A program made the position numbers and the translations under genes. Shown piece by piece: positions 50,842-60,465 of a DNA stretch of 64,000 nt (position 1 is its first letter; each line of letters starts with the position of its first letter). Below the pieces are notes generated by a model. The model saw only the letters and a program-made list of their open reading frames with translations, searched no databases and was not told the DNA's origin. The stretch is from JBKEDC01 sp047975205 (GTDB lineage: Bacteria; Bacteroidota; Bacteroidia; Bacteroidales; Prolixibacteraceae): NCBI GenBank assembly GCA_047975205.1, contig JBKEDC010000043.1, forward strand, positions 169,974-233,973, given 5' to 3'.

Positions 50842-52113
50842 TCAGTTGTATCTCTTTCCCCACCATGACTTCAAACGTGCCAGTATATTTTGCTCGCTTG
50901 GATTATGCTGCGGATGATAAAGTTGTTGTTCTTTTACCTCTTCAGGTAAAAACTCTTGTGCTGCAAAGTTACCCTCATAGGCATGCGAATACTTATATTC
51001 TTTACCATAACCTAATTGTTTCATCAGTTTAGTCGGGGCATTCCGAATATTCAGCGGAACTGCTAGATCACCGGTTTGCTCAACAAGTTGCATAGCTGCG
51101 TTTATAGCCTCATAAGCAGAGTTACTTTTAGGCGATGTTGCTAAATAGATGGCACACTCCGAAAGAATAATCCGAGCTTCGGGCATACCTATTTTATGCA
51201 CAGCATCGAATGTTGATTGTGCCAGTAGTAGCGCATTCGGATTAGCCAAGCCAATATCCTCGGCTGCCAATATAAGCATCCGACGAGCAATAAATTTAAT
51301 ATCTTCTCCTCCAACAAGCATGCGAGCCAGCCAATACACGGCAGCATCCGGGTCAGAGCCTCGCATACTTTTTATAAACGCCGAGATGATATCATAATGC
51401 ATCTCGCCGGCTTTATCATATTGCCGAGGACTGCTTTGCAATCGTTCAGTCACCTTTTCATTGGTGATGGTAATTTCATTGCCTTCCTCAGCATTCAGCA
51501 CTACTTCCAATATATTTAGCAATTTACGTGCATCTCCTCCCGAAAAGCGAAGTAAAGCTTCATATTCTTGTAAATCGATTTGCTTCTTTTTAAGCTCCGT
51601 ATCTTTTGTGAAAGCATTATGCAACAACTGCAATAAATCATCTTTTTCTAAATGTTTCAACACATAAACCTGACAGCGAGAAAGCAAAGGAGAAATAACC
51701 TCAAAGGAAGGATTCTCGGTTGTTGCTCCGATGAGCGTAACCGTTCCTTGCTCCACAGCTCCCAGCAATGAATCTTGCTGCGATTTACTAAAACGATGAA
51801 TTTCATCGATAAATAAAATCGGGTTCTTGGCATTAAAGAATGCTTGACTTTGTGCTTTAGCTATTACCTCGCGCACATCTTTCACCCCCGAATTAATAGC
51901 ACTCAGAATATGAAAGGGGCGGTTCAATGTGTTGGCTATAATCTTAGCCAAAGTAGTTTTCCCTACTCCCGGAGGCCCCCAAAGAATAAGCGACGATATA
52001 TTCCCCGACGCTATCATTTTGCGCAGCACGGCACCTTCCCCAACTAAATGCTGTTGACCAATATATTCATCGAGATTACGCGGACGTAGTCGTTCTGCCA
52101 AAGGTGCTGTCAT
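50842..52113 (-). CDS. rarA: Replication-associated recombination protein A (RarA/MgsA)
   Basis: A 423-residue AAA+ ATPase acting at stalled forks, related to clamp-loader subunits. The N-terminus is PLAERLRPRNLDEYIGQQHL. Walker A is LWGPPGVGKTTLAKIIA (~43-58), Walker B ILFIDEIHRFSKSQQD, and TLIGATTENPSFEVISPLLS with SRCQVY is the sensor/arginine region. The C-terminal tetramerisation part has KSMRGSDPDAAVYWLARML and AAEDIGLANPNAL. It is separated by only 2 nt from the upstream TPR gene stop. Confidence 0.96.
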   Translation of the reverse strand: MTAPLAERLRPRNLDEYIGQQHLVGEGAVLRKMIASGNISSLILWGPPGVGKTTLAKIIANTLNRPFHILSAINSGVKDVREVIAKAQSQAFFNAKNPILFIDEIHRFSKSQQDSLLGAVEQGTVTLIGATTENPSFEVISPLLSRCQVYVLKHLEKDDLLQLLHNAFTKDTELKKKQIDLQEYEALLRFSGGDARKLLNILEVVLNAEEGNEITITNEKVTERLQSSPRQYDKAGEMHYDIISAFIKSMRGSDPDAAVYWLARMLVGGEDIKFIARRMLILAAEDIGLANPNALLLAQSTFDAVHKIGMPEARIILSECAIYLATSPKSNSAYEAINAAMQLVEQTGDLAVPLNIRNAPTKLMKQLGYGKEYKYSHAYEGNFAAQEFLPEEVKEQQLYHPQHNPSEQNILARLKSWWGKRYN

Positions 52114-52115
52114 AG

Positions 52116-53978
52116 TTAATTACAATATCGTTTAATAATGTTGTAGGCACCATCTATTCCTAATTCACCTGCCTTGCTTAAGTCGGCTGCTCCCCCGTCA
52201 ATATCATCTAAGTATATCTTCGTAAGCCCTCTGTTGAAGTAAGCCTCTGCCATATCGGGCTGTTTTTGCACTGCCAATTCAAAATAATTCAAGGCTTCTT
52301 CATATTCGCCCATTCTACAAAGCACATAACCCTTGTTGTAATAGGCAAAAGGAAAATCGGCATTCAATTTTATGGCTTTATCGTAATCTTTCAAGATGGC
52401 TTTATAATCATTTTCATATTTTGAATCGCCCATTGTTTCTTTACCGTTCACATTAGGCAGGGCTTCTATTTTCTCCACAATTTTTAATCGGCAGTTTGCC
52501 CGACTGAAATAAGCCAATTCGTTTTTATCATTCAGCTTGATGCTTTGCGTTAAATCGTCGATAGCAAATCCGTTTTGTTTATCTAGGAATTGGAATATAC
52601 CTCGCGAAAGATAGTTTTCTGCCGACGGATTTATTTTAATCTTACCGGTGAAATAGTTTATGTTGGCGGAAAAGCTCTGCATGAAGTCTTCTTGCTCTAA
52701 ATTATCGATAGTAAGTTGCGGTGTGTAGTTGTTGTATTTATTCAGCTCCTCTACCGTAGGACTGTAATACTGCAATCGATCATAATTAACTGAATTCTTC
52801 ACAAAAGCACTCACACGGAATATATCTTGAATTTCGATGATTATATTTTTATTTTGCACCCTGCCGTCGGCAACTTCGGTATCTTCTAAATCCGGAATAT
52901 TTCGGCTATCTGCCAACGAAAGGCGGAAACGACGACGAGCTCTCTCTTCTTCTTCTTGTGCCTTAGCTTGTGCCACACTATCAACCGGATTCACCTGAGC
53001 CATAGCTTGCCCATTAGCTCCTTGCTGCGCTTGGTTTGCTTTATTGCTACTTTGCTGTTGTTGTGCCAATTGCTCATCATCTAAACCTCTATGGGGAATA
53101 TTGTAACGAGGATCCAGTTGTGCTGCTATTCTAAAATCTTCATCAGCACCTTTTTGCCCGGTAACTTCTTTGGCGATAGCCCGATTAAAGTAAGCATTCG
53201 GCATCGTAGGATTTAAATGCAATGCCATATCATAGTCCATGATAGCTCCTTGGTAATCTTCTAAACGTTGTTTAACCAAACCTCTGTTATTAAAAGCAAA
53301 TGCATTTTCAGAGTCGAAGCGAATCGTTTGGTCGAAATCACGCAAGGCTGCCGCATAGTCGTCCATTTCAAAACGGGCTAAACCACGCAGTAAATAGGCA
53401 CTGCTGTAATGCGGACGCATGATGATAATACGATTCAAATCGCGAATAGCCTTTATTTCATCTTTCTTGGCAATATAGGCATTACTTCTGTTGATGAGTG
53501 CATTCACGAAGTTAGGTTGTAGCTCTAAGGCTTTATCATAATCGGAAATAGCTCCGTCAATGTCTTTATTCGATATTTTAGCTATGCCTCGATTATTATA
53601 GATTCCCGAATTATTAGGTGACAAATCTAAAGCCTTGGAATAATCGGCAATGGCTTTATCAAACTTACCGATAGAAAGGTAGGCATGCCCCCTACTCTCT
53701 AATGCTTGCGGGTAATAAGGTTTTATTTCCAAAGCCTTTGAATAATCGGCAATAGCTCCCCGATAGTCATCGAGCATATGTTTGGCATTTCCTCGGTAAA
53801 AATAAGGTTCCGGCAATTGAGGTTTAAACTTGATTACGATATTAAAGTTCTCAATAGCTCCCACATAATCATTTGTACCGAGCTTTATGCGACCGGTTTG
53901 TATGTAGTGCCCGATATTCACTTGGGCAGAAGCTGCCAACGAAACAACTGTAAATAATATCAACAGTTTAAATCTCAT
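52116..53978 (-). CDS. Exported TPR-repeat protein
   Basis: A 620-residue exported protein with a signal peptide (FKLLILFTVVSLAASAQ) starting at ATG 53978. The frame is open to 54029, but that would overlap the tsaC stop. About eight consecutive TPRs cover residues ~17-310 (pattern AIxDYxKALELxPxxxxAxxNRG). A Gln/Ala-rich low-complexity segment (QQQQSSNKANQAQQGANGQA) and a charged region follow, then further TPRs occupy ~445-610 (DYDKAIKLNADFPFAYYNKG; ALNYFELAVQKQPDMAEAYF). Such proteins are common in Bacteroidetes. The role is unknown, but a periplasmic scaffolding function is likely. Confidence 0.85.
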   Translation of the reverse strand: MRFKLLILFTVVSLAASAQVNIGHYIQTGRIKLGTNDYVGAIENFNIVIKFKPQLPEPYFYRGNAKHMLDDYRGAIADYSKALEIKPYYPQALESRGHAYLSIGKFDKAIADYSKALDLSPNNSGIYNNRGIAKISNKDIDGAISDYDKALELQPNFVNALINRSNAYIAKKDEIKAIRDLNRIIIMRPHYSSAYLLRGLARFEMDDYAAALRDFDQTIRFDSENAFAFNNRGLVKQRLEDYQGAIMDYDMALHLNPTMPNAYFNRAIAKEVTGQKGADEDFRIAAQLDPRYNIPHRGLDDEQLAQQQQSSNKANQAQQGANGQAMAQVNPVDSVAQAKAQEEEERARRRFRLSLADSRNIPDLEDTEVADGRVQNKNIIIEIQDIFRVSAFVKNSVNYDRLQYYSPTVEELNKYNNYTPQLTIDNLEQEDFMQSFSANINYFTGKIKINPSAENYLSRGIFQFLDKQNGFAIDDLTQSIKLNDKNELAYFSRANCRLKIVEKIEALPNVNGKETMGDSKYENDYKAILKDYDKAIKLNADFPFAYYNKGYVLCRMGEYEEALNYFELAVQKQPDMAEAYFNRGLTKIYLDDIDGGAADLSKAGELGIDGAYNIIKRYCN

Positions 53979-54015
53979 GTATTTAGTTAAAAATGATGTC
54001 ATAAAAAAAACAGGG

Positions 54016-54633
54016 CTATAAAAGTTCAACTTTTCCTTTTCCTTCTCTCAGCAATATAGGTTCTCCTGATGTGCAGTCAATAATTGTTGACGGTTGGTTA
54101 TCGCCATATCCGCCATCGATGACTAAATCGACCAATCCGTCATATTTTTCATGAATAAGCTCGGGGTCGGTTGTATATTCCAGCAATTCATCGTCATCTT
54201 TCACGGAAGTAGAAAGAATAGGGTTTCCCAGCTCTTCTGCCAATCTGAGAATAATATTATTATCGGGAACTCGAATGCCCACCGTTTTTTTCTTACCCTT
54301 AAAATACTTGGGCACATTATTATTTGCCTCCAGAATAAAAGTATATGGACCGGGTAAACATTTGCGAATCAGTTTAAACACATTATTCGAAATGGGTTTA
54401 GTGTAAGTAGAAAGGTGGCTCAAATCGCTGCATATGAATGACAAATTAGCCTTAGCTACCGAAAAGCCTTTCATCTTTGCCACTCGTTCAACTGCCTTAG
54501 CTTGCGTAATATCGCAACCGATGCCGTAAATCGTATCGGTAGGATAAATAATTACGGCACCCTCGCGCAATCGTTGTGCAATATGGCGTATTTCACGCTC
54601 GTTAGGGTTGTCATTATATAGTTTAATCAGCAT
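54016..54633 (-). CDS. Threonylcarbamoyl-AMP synthase (Sua5/YrdC/YciO family)
   Basis: A 205-residue protein of the YrdC fold, with IYPTDTIYGIGCDITQAKAV at ~29-48. KGFSVAKANLSFICSDLSHL, RKCLPGPYTFILEANNNVPK and VGIRVPDNNIILRLAEELG follow, then ILSTSVKDDDE, and a C-terminal PSTIIDCTSGEPILLREGKG. TsaC/Sua5 makes the threonylcarbamoyl adenylate used for t6A37 of ANN-decoding tRNAs. The lack of the classical KxR (usually KRPxxKP) in the KG-FSVAKANLSF segment is closer to YciO, whose function is less certain. It has a strong promoter and heads a minus-strand series with the TPR, rarA and ankyrin genes. Confidence 0.85.
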   Translation of the reverse strand: MLIKLYNDNPNEREIRHIAQRLREGAVIIYPTDTIYGIGCDITQAKAVERVAKMKGFSVAKANLSFICSDLSHLSTYTKPISNNVFKLIRKCLPGPYTFILEANNNVPKYFKGKKKTVGIRVPDNNIILRLAEELGNPILSTSVKDDDELLEYTTDPELIHEKYDGLVDLVIDGGYGDNQPSTIIDCTSGEPILLREGKGKVELL

Positions 54634-54664
54634 AACTTATTCTATTCTTGAACATAAAGATACT

Positions 54665-54673
54665 GCAAATTTA
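54665..54673 (-). promoter_or_regulatory. -7 promoter element of the tsaC/yciO-rarA series
   Basis: TAAATTTGC on the minus strand, a perfect TAnnTTTGY, 32 nt upstream of the ATG at 54633. Confidence 0.65.
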
Positions 54674-54707
54674 GGATAACTGCTGAAAAAGACTGAATTT
54701 TACAGCC

Positions 54708-55367
54708 ATGAAAAGAGAAATATTTATTACCGAAGATGGATCGCATAGTTTATTTGTTCCTGAATTGACTGAACATTTTCATTCCACCCATGGAGCAATA
54801 CAAGAATCGATGCACGTTTTTGTTAAAAACGGATTGTTGGAATTACCCGATAATGAGTTGGTTATTTTTGAAGTAGGATTCGGAACCGGGTTAAACGCCC
54901 TACTCTCATTAGCCCATGCCGGAAGCAAGCATATTAAATATATCAGCATTGAAAAATTCCCTTTATCTGCCAGCGAATATTTGCCATTAAATTATGCTAA
55001 ACAACTTGATGAATCCTTGCAAGAACCATTCATGCAAATGCATCGACAAACTTGGAATAAATGGGCAAACATCAACGAAAACTTTGAACTCCTCAAGCTA
55101 AATGCCGATTTCTGCCAAATGGATTATACTTCATTACCTCTTTTCAAGCTCATTTATTTTGATGCCTTTGCCCCTAACAAGCAAGATGAAATGTGGCAAG
55201 AAAGTAACTTCCAACGCTTAAGCGAACATTGCACACAAGGTGCCCGATTCGTTACTTATTGTGCACAAGGCGAGGTGCGCCGAAAACTTATTCGCTGCGG
55301 ATTCCAAATGCAGCGGGTGCCAGGACCTCCCATGAAACGGGAAATGCTGGTCGGCACACTAAAATAG
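54708..55367 (+). CDS. mnmD: tRNA methyltransferase MnmD (DUF752)
   Basis: This 219-residue protein corresponds to the methyltransferase half of E. coli MnmC. It methylates the 5-aminomethyl-2-thiouridine at tRNA position 34, the same nucleotide modified by MnmA. Motifs are TEDGSHSLFVPELTEHFHST at the N-terminus, SAM-binding IFEVGFGTGLNALLSLAHA, YISIEKFPLSASEY, and LIYFDAFAPNKQDEMW, the DUF752 core. RFVTYCAQGEVRRKL and PGPPMKREMLVG close the domain. A stand-alone MnmD without the MnmC oxidase half is the usual form in many bacteria. It is divergent from the tsaC/yciO gene. Confidence 0.92.
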   Translation: MKREIFITEDGSHSLFVPELTEHFHSTHGAIQESMHVFVKNGLLELPDNELVIFEVGFGTGLNALLSLAHAGSKHIKYISIEKFPLSASEYLPLNYAKQLDESLQEPFMQMHRQTWNKWANINENFELLKLNADFCQMDYTSLPLFKLIYFDAFAPNKQDEMWQESNFQRLSEHCTQGARFVTYCAQGEVRRKLIRCGFQMQRVPGPPMKREMLVGTLK

Positions 55368-55768
55368 GCATCGTTTTCTTCATAAGAAATGGAAGAACTA
55401 GGCATAAATATTCCTTTCTCAATAAAAATATACATACAATTAGACCTGATTACGTCTATTTCTTAAGCAGATAAACTAGAATATGAACTAATTATTGCTT
55501 TTAGTGATTGAACATACATTCAACGAGACCAAATTTTAGCTGTCTGCTGAAAGAAATGAGTATAAACAGAAGGTCATAGCGTGCAAGAAACACACCCACA
55601 CCACTCATATACAGCCGAATAAGCATATTATTTTCATTCCATCACTTTCATTCTTCGATTAATGAATAGGAAAAATAGCATCGCATTTGCAACAAGCATT
55701 TCGATTGGCATCTAACATGGTTTTCTTCTAATTTTTAAGCTCTTATAAATATACCCTCTATATTTTGC
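55368..55768. other. Gene-free region
   Basis: About 400 bp with no coding frame of substance, no visible terminator for mnmD and no RNA gene. The only interpretable element is the promoter at its right end. Confidence 0.5.
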
Positions 55769-55777
55769 TAACTTTGT
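55769..55777 (+). promoter_or_regulatory. -7 promoter element of the HD phosphohydrolase gene
   Basis: TAACTTTGT, a perfect TAnnTTTGY, 10 nt before the ATG at 55787, implying a very short leader. Confidence 0.6.
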
Positions 55778-55786
55778 GAATATATT

Positions 55787-57043
55787 ATGAACACACAATC
55801 AAATATCCGAAATAAAAAGAAGACCATTAACGACCCGGTGCTCGGCTTTAATTCCTTACAATCGGAGTTACTCTTCGACTTGATGGAACATCCTTATTTT
55901 CAACGACTGCGCCGTATTAAACAACTCGGACTTTCATGCATGGTATATCCCGGAGCCAACCACACACGTTTTGAGCACGCCTTGGGAACTACTTTCTTAA
56001 TGCAATCGGCAGTTGCTTCACTGCAGAGCAAAGGTGTTGAAATTACGCCGGAAGAATCGGAGGCCGTTAAGGTGGCCATTTTACTGCATGACATTGGGCA
56101 TGGCCCTTTTTCTCATGCCTTAGAATATGCCATTGTTGATAATTTGGTGCACGAACAGGTGTCGCTTTTATTAATGGAGGAATTAAACATTCAATTCAAC
56201 GGAAAACTTTCATTAGCCATTGCCATATTCAAGAATGAATATCATAAAAAGTTTTTACATCAATTGGTATCCAGTCAATTAGATATAGATCGGTTAGATT
56301 ACCTTCGCAGAGATAGTTTCTATTCCGGAGTTGCCGAGGGTGCAATCAGTGCCGATCGCATCATTAAAATGATGAATGTAACAAATAATGAGTTGGTTAT
56401 TGAGGAAAAGGCTATCTATTCTATCGAGAAGTTTTTAATATCTCGCCGACTCATGTATTGGCAAGTATATTTGCACAAAACGGTACTGTCGGCAGAGATA
56501 CTTTTGGAAAAAACTCTGAAACGCGCTAAAGAACTTGCTTTAGCCGGAACCGATTTATTCGCAACACCAAGCTTGAAAATATTTCTTTCCAATAAAATAT
56601 CTTTAGCGAATTTTAATGATAAGGATCAATTTATGGAACGCGATTTGCTTAGTATATTTGCCGGTATCGAAGATGATGATATTATAGCCTCTATTAAACA
56701 ATGGCAAAATCATGATGATTATATCTTATCGCACTTAGCAAAGAGTATTATCAATAGGAAATTATATAAGGTTCAAATACAAAGTGAGCCTGCTTCTGAG
56801 GCTTGGTTAAATGACATCAAAGAGCAGGTAAGAAAAAGTTATGGCGTTTCCAACAAAGAATTGGATTACTTTGTTATTCAGAAAGAATTTACAAATAAGG
56901 CTTATATGGCAAATGACAACAATATAAATATATTAATGAAAAATGGAGAAGTGAAAGAATTTAGCAGAGCTTCAGATATCAGCTTGAGTAACCTTTCACA
57001 AGTGGTGAGAAAGTATGTAACCTGTTTCGCAAGTTACGAATAA
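55787..57043 (+). CDS. HD-domain phosphohydrolase (SAMHD1-like)
   Basis: A 418-residue protein with an HD metal-dependent phosphohydrolase domain. The metal ligands are in ANHTRFEHALGTTFL (first His, ~57), ILLHDIGHGPFSHAL (HD, ~103) and VSSQLDIDRLDYLRRDSFYS (third acidic site, ~170). The layout matches the SAMHD1/YwfO-like group, in which some members are dNTP triphosphohydrolases. The true substrate is not predictable. The C-terminal half is helical and lacks a recognised second domain. It lies just upstream of the lpx genes but has a separate promoter from lpxD. Confidence 0.88.
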   Translation: MNTQSNIRNKKKTINDPVLGFNSLQSELLFDLMEHPYFQRLRRIKQLGLSCMVYPGANHTRFEHALGTTFLMQSAVASLQSKGVEITPEESEAVKVAILLHDIGHGPFSHALEYAIVDNLVHEQVSLLLMEELNIQFNGKLSLAIAIFKNEYHKKFLHQLVSSQLDIDRLDYLRRDSFYSGVAEGAISADRIIKMMNVTNNELVIEEKAIYSIEKFLISRRLMYWQVYLHKTVLSAEILLEKTLKRAKELALAGTDLFATPSLKIFLSNKISLANFNDKDQFMERDLLSIFAGIEDDDIIASIKQWQNHDDYILSHLAKSIINRKLYKVQIQSEPASEAWLNDIKEQVRKSYGVSNKELDYFVIQKEFTNKAYMANDNNINILMKNGEVKEFSRASDISLSNLSQVVRKYVTCFASYE

Positions 57044-57108
57044 GCTAAATTAGGATTAGATTATGGTAATAATGCAAAATGGTAATTTTTTGTTTCCATA
57101 AAAAAATA

Positions 57109-57117
57109 TAATTTTGC
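57109..57117 (+). promoter_or_regulatory. -7 promoter element of the lpxD-lpxC/fabZ-lpxA operon
   Basis: TAATTTTGC, a perfect TAnnTTTGY, 22 nt upstream of the lpxD ATG. Confidence 0.7.
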
Positions 57118-57138
57118 CACGCTTCAATTAAATATAAC

Positions 57139-58179
57139 ATGGAATTTAAAGCAATAAATATTGCTGATGTTCTTGGCGGCACAGTTGTTGGCGACAAAAA
57201 TATTAGCGTTCATAATGTCTCTAAGATTGAAGAAGGTAAACCCGGCACGCTGGCTTTCCTTTCTAATCTGAAATACGAGAAATATATATATACAACTAAG
57301 GCTTCAATTGTTTTGGTAAGTAATGATTTCGAGCCTAGCGAGAAACTTAGTTGCACCTTAATAAAAGTAGAAGACCCTTACCAAGCCGTTGCTCAGTTAC
57401 TCGAAATGTATGAAGAGAGTAAGCCTCGAAAATTCGGTATTGAAGAGCCTTCTGTTGTCAGCAAATCGGCAACCGTGGGCGATAATATTTATATCGGTGC
57501 ATTTACATACATCGGTGAAAACGTAACAATAGGAAACGCTTGTCGCATCCTGCCACACACTTATATCGGTAATAATGTAAAAATTGGAGACGGCACTCTT
57601 ATTTATGCCGGTGCTAAGATTTACGACAATTCCGTCATTGGTAAGAATTGTATTATTCATGCCGGTGCCGTTGTTGGCTCTGATGGCTTCGGCTTTGCCC
57701 CTACTCCGGAAGGTCCGTTCAAAAAAATAGCTCAAATTGGTAATGTTGTTATTGAAGATGATGTTGAAATCGGGGCGAATACAACCATTGATTGTGCCAC
57801 TATGGGATCAACCATTATCAGAAAAGGGGTAAAACTCGACAATCATGTGCAAATAGCACATAATTGCGAAATCGGCGAAAACACCGTTATGGCTGCTTTA
57901 ACAGCAGTTGCCGGGTCTTCAAAAGTCGGCAGTAATTGTGTTATTGGCGGAGGAGTCATGATAACAGGTCATATTACCGTTGGCAACCGAGTTCAGATCG
58001 GTGGAGCTTCATCAGTGAGCAACAGCATAAAAGATGATAAAGTTGTTATGGGAACACCGGCTATTGAGCACAGCAAGGCAGCTAGAAGCTATATTGTGCA
58101 ACGTCGATTGCCGGAACTCAAAGCAACAGTAGACCGCTTAGAAAAGGAATTAAACACGCTAAAAGCTAAGTTTGACTAA
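57139..58179 (+). CDS. lpxD: UDP-3-O-(3-hydroxyacyl)glucosamine N-acyltransferase LpxD
   Basis: This 346-residue trimeric acyltransferase performs the third step of lipid A synthesis. The N-terminal uridine-binding domain has GTLAFLSNLKYEKYIYTTKA. The left-handed beta-helix of hexapeptide repeats follows (VGDNIYIGAFTYIGENVTIG and others), including GSDGFGFAPTPEGPFKKIAQ and the catalytic His in LDNHVQIAHNCEIG. A C-terminal coiled helix (RRLPELKATVDRLEKELNTL) finishes the protein. It is 11 bp upstream of the lpxC/fabZ gene. Confidence 0.96.
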   Translation: MEFKAINIADVLGGTVVGDKNISVHNVSKIEEGKPGTLAFLSNLKYEKYIYTTKASIVLVSNDFEPSEKLSCTLIKVEDPYQAVAQLLEMYEESKPRKFGIEEPSVVSKSATVGDNIYIGAFTYIGENVTIGNACRILPHTYIGNNVKIGDGTLIYAGAKIYDNSVIGKNCIIHAGAVVGSDGFGFAPTPEGPFKKIAQIGNVVIEDDVEIGANTTIDCATMGSTIIRKGVKLDNHVQIAHNCEIGENTVMAALTAVAGSSKVGSNCVIGGGVMITGHITVGNRVQIGGASSVSNSIKDDKVVMGTPAIEHSKAARSYIVQRRLPELKATVDRLEKELNTLKAKFD

Positions 58180-58190
58180 AATCTTGCTTC

Positions 58191-59579
58191 ATGACATTTC
58201 ATAAACAAAAAACCTTAGCTCAAGAATTTACAATCGTCGGCATAGGATTACATACAAATTGTACTGTACAGACCATTTTTAAACCGGCTCCTGAAAATCA
58301 TGGGTTTAAGTTTAAACGTGTTGATTTGGAAGGACAACCCATTCTAGAAGCCGATGCCTTATTAGTTGGCGATACTTCAAGAGGAACGGTTTTGATTAAA
58401 GACGATATGCGCCTAAGCACTATCGAGCACGCATTAGCCGCCTTAACCGGTATGGACTTGGACAATGTACTCATCGAAATTGACAATCAAGAGATGCCCA
58501 TTATGGACGGCAGTTCTCAACCTTTTGTTGATGCCATTGAAAAAGCGGGCGTCATAGAGCAAGATGCTGAGCGTGAATATTTCGCAATTACAAAAAAGAT
58601 AAGCTATAAGGATCCGGAATCGGGAGCTGAAATTATGATTCTTCCCGATGACGAATATAGCATCAATGCGCTAATCTCATTCAACTCAAGTGTTCTAAAT
58701 AATCAGTTTGCTTCTTTAGACAAACTGAGTGATTTCAAAAATGAAATAGCCTCGTGTAGAACATTTGTTTTTGTTAAAGAGTTAGAATTTCTGCTCCAAC
58801 ATAATTTGGTAAAGGGTGGAGATTTAGACAATGCCATCGTTATCATGGACAAAGAAATGTCGGCAGATGAACTAAAACACATTGCCAAATTATTTAATCA
58901 TGAAGATGAAATTAAAGTTCAAGAATCCGGTATTCTAAATAACCTTGACCTGCAATTCAACAATGAGTGCGCTCGTCATAAACTATTAGATGTCGTTGGA
59001 GACCTTACTCTTGCCGGCGTTCGTTTAAAAGGTAAGGTTATAGCTACCAAACCCGGTCATGGCGTGAATACGAACCTAGCCAAGCTTATTCGAAAAGAAT
59101 ATCTTGCCGAGAAAAAGAAAAATACACCAACATATAACTCCAATGCTGAACCTTTAATGGACATTAATGCCATTAAGAAAAAGCTGCCTCATCGTTACCC
59201 TTTTTTACTTGTTGATAAAATTATGGAAATCAATGATAACCATATCATCGGCATTAAAAACGTAACGGGCAACGAACCTTTCTTCACAGGACATTTTCCC
59301 GACGAACCGGTTATGCCGGGCGTGCTTCTTATTGAAGCTATGGCTCAATGCGGCGGTTTATATGTACTTCATGATTTAGAAGGTAATTATTCTACTTATT
59401 TTGCGAAAGTAGATAATGTTCGGTTTCGCCATAAAGTTGTGCCCGGCGACACGCTCGTATTTAAACTGATGCTTACTTCCCCCATTCGAAGAGGAATTGC
59501 CAATATGGCAGGCTTCTGTTATGTGGGAGATACGCTAGTATGCGAAGGTGAATTTATGGCTCAAATAGTAAAACAATAG
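58191..59579 (+). CDS. lpxC/fabZ: Bifunctional LpxC deacetylase / FabZ dehydratase
   Basis: A 462-residue fusion typical of Bacteroidetes. Residues 1-~305 are LpxC, the zinc deacetylase committing to lipid A: TIVGIGLHTN, then LSTIEHALAAL with the first zinc His, IMDGSSQPFVDAI, NNECARHKLLDVVGDLTLAG with the His/Asp pair, and KPGHGVNTNLAKLI with the catalytic His. Residues ~315-462 are FabZ, the hot-dog-fold 3-hydroxyacyl-ACP dehydratase: LPHRYPFLLVDKI, FFTGHFPDEPVMPGVLLIEA with the catalytic His and Glu, and RFRHKVVPGDTLVFKL. The fusion couples fatty-acid and lipid A synthesis from the same hydroxyacyl-ACP pool. Confidence 0.97.
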   Translation: MTFHKQKTLAQEFTIVGIGLHTNCTVQTIFKPAPENHGFKFKRVDLEGQPILEADALLVGDTSRGTVLIKDDMRLSTIEHALAALTGMDLDNVLIEIDNQEMPIMDGSSQPFVDAIEKAGVIEQDAEREYFAITKKISYKDPESGAEIMILPDDEYSINALISFNSSVLNNQFASLDKLSDFKNEIASCRTFVFVKELEFLLQHNLVKGGDLDNAIVIMDKEMSADELKHIAKLFNHEDEIKVQESGILNNLDLQFNNECARHKLLDVVGDLTLAGVRLKGKVIATKPGHGVNTNLAKLIRKEYLAEKKKNTPTYNSNAEPLMDINAIKKKLPHRYPFLLVDKIMEINDNHIIGIKNVTGNEPFFTGHFPDEPVMPGVLLIEAMAQCGGLYVLHDLEGNYSTYFAKVDNVRFRHKVVPGDTLVFKLMLTSPIRRGIANMAGFCYVGDTLVCEGEFMAQIVKQ

Positions 59580-59592
59580 ATAATTATATAAT

Positions 59593-60363
59593 ATGAAACA
59601 ACCATTAGCTTATATACATCCTGAAGCAAGAATTGCAGACAATGTAGTTGTTGATCCGTTCACAACTATTGATAAGGATGTTGAAATTGGTGAAGGCTGC
59701 CACATCGGACCTAATGTGACCATTATGCCGGGTGTGAGAATTGGTAAGAATTGTCGTGTCTATCCCGGAGCTGTAATTGGTGCAGCCCCTCAAGATTTAA
59801 AATACAAAGGAGAATATACTACTGTTGAAATTGGAGATAATACTACTATTCGTGAATGTGTAACGATTAACAAAGGTACTTCTGCTAAAAACAAAACAGT
59901 AATTGGCAACAGCTGTTTAATTATGGCTTACGTGCACGTGGCTCATGATTGCACCGTAGGCGATAATGTTATCTTAGTGAACAGCACTCAGCTTGCCGGC
60001 GAAGTTGTAGTTGAAGATTGGGCTATTCTTGGTGGCACCACTGCCGTTCACCAGTTTGTGCGCATTGGTAAACACGCCATGATTTCCGGAGGCTCTTTGG
60101 TTCGTAAGGATGTTCCTCCGTTTACTAAAGTGGGTAGAGAACCCCTCTCTTTTGCCGGAGTTAACTCCATTGGCTTGCGCCGACGAAATTTTTCTAATGA
60201 AAAAATTCGCGAAATACAAGATATCTATCGATACATCTACCAAAAAGATTTAAACACAACTCAAGCAATAGAACTAATTGAAGCTGAAGTTCCTACAAGT
60301 GCAGAGCGCGACGAAGTATTGACCTTCGTTAGAAATTCAGAACGTGGAATTGTTCGAGGATAA
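59593..60363 (+). CDS. lpxA: UDP-N-acetylglucosamine acyltransferase LpxA
   Basis: This 256-residue trimeric beta-helix acyltransferase catalyses the first step of lipid A synthesis. The hexapeptide repeats start at ~ residue 2 (YIHPEARIADNVVVDPFTTI). GAAPQDLKYKGE, TIRECVTINKGT and AYVHVAHDCTVGDNVILVNS contain the catalytic His. The C-terminal helical domain has NSIGLRRRNFSNEKIREIQDIYR. It completes the lpxD-lpxC/fabZ-lpxA unit and ends in a strong terminator. Confidence 0.97.
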   Translation: MKQPLAYIHPEARIADNVVVDPFTTIDKDVEIGEGCHIGPNVTIMPGVRIGKNCRVYPGAVIGAAPQDLKYKGEYTTVEIGDNTTIRECVTINKGTSAKNKTVIGNSCLIMAYVHVAHDCTVGDNVILVNSTQLAGEVVVEDWAILGGTTAVHQFVRIGKHAMISGGSLVRKDVPPFTKVGREPLSFAGVNSIGLRRRNFSNEKIREIQDIYRYIYQKDLNTTQAIELIEAEVPTSAERDEVLTFVRNSERGIVRG

Positions 60364-60365
60364 CA

Positions 60366-60409
60366 AGAAAAAAAACACAAGGAGCTAATTTTTCCTTGTG
60401 TTTTTTTTG
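60366..60409 (+). terminator. Terminator of the lpx operon
   Basis: AAAAAACACAAGGA...TCCTTGTGTTTTTTTT stem, followed directly by T8, 3 nt after the lpxA stop. Confidence 0.9.
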
Positions 60410-60428
60410 GAAGTAGTTGAAAAAGCAC

Positions 60429-60437
60429 TACATTTGC
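60429..60437 (+). promoter_or_regulatory. -7 promoter element of tRNA-Asn
   Basis: TACATTTGC, a perfect TAnnTTTGY, 29 nt upstream of the mature tRNA 5' end. Confidence 0.65.
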
Positions 60438-60465
60438 AGCGTTCTCAAGAAAACAAAGAACAAAT

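Noticed and set aside
50064..54633. Toxin-antitoxin or defence island
   Set aside because: The genes are ordinary core functions (tsaC/yciO, TPR, rarA, ankyrin lipoprotein) with close spacing; nothing indicates a defence system.
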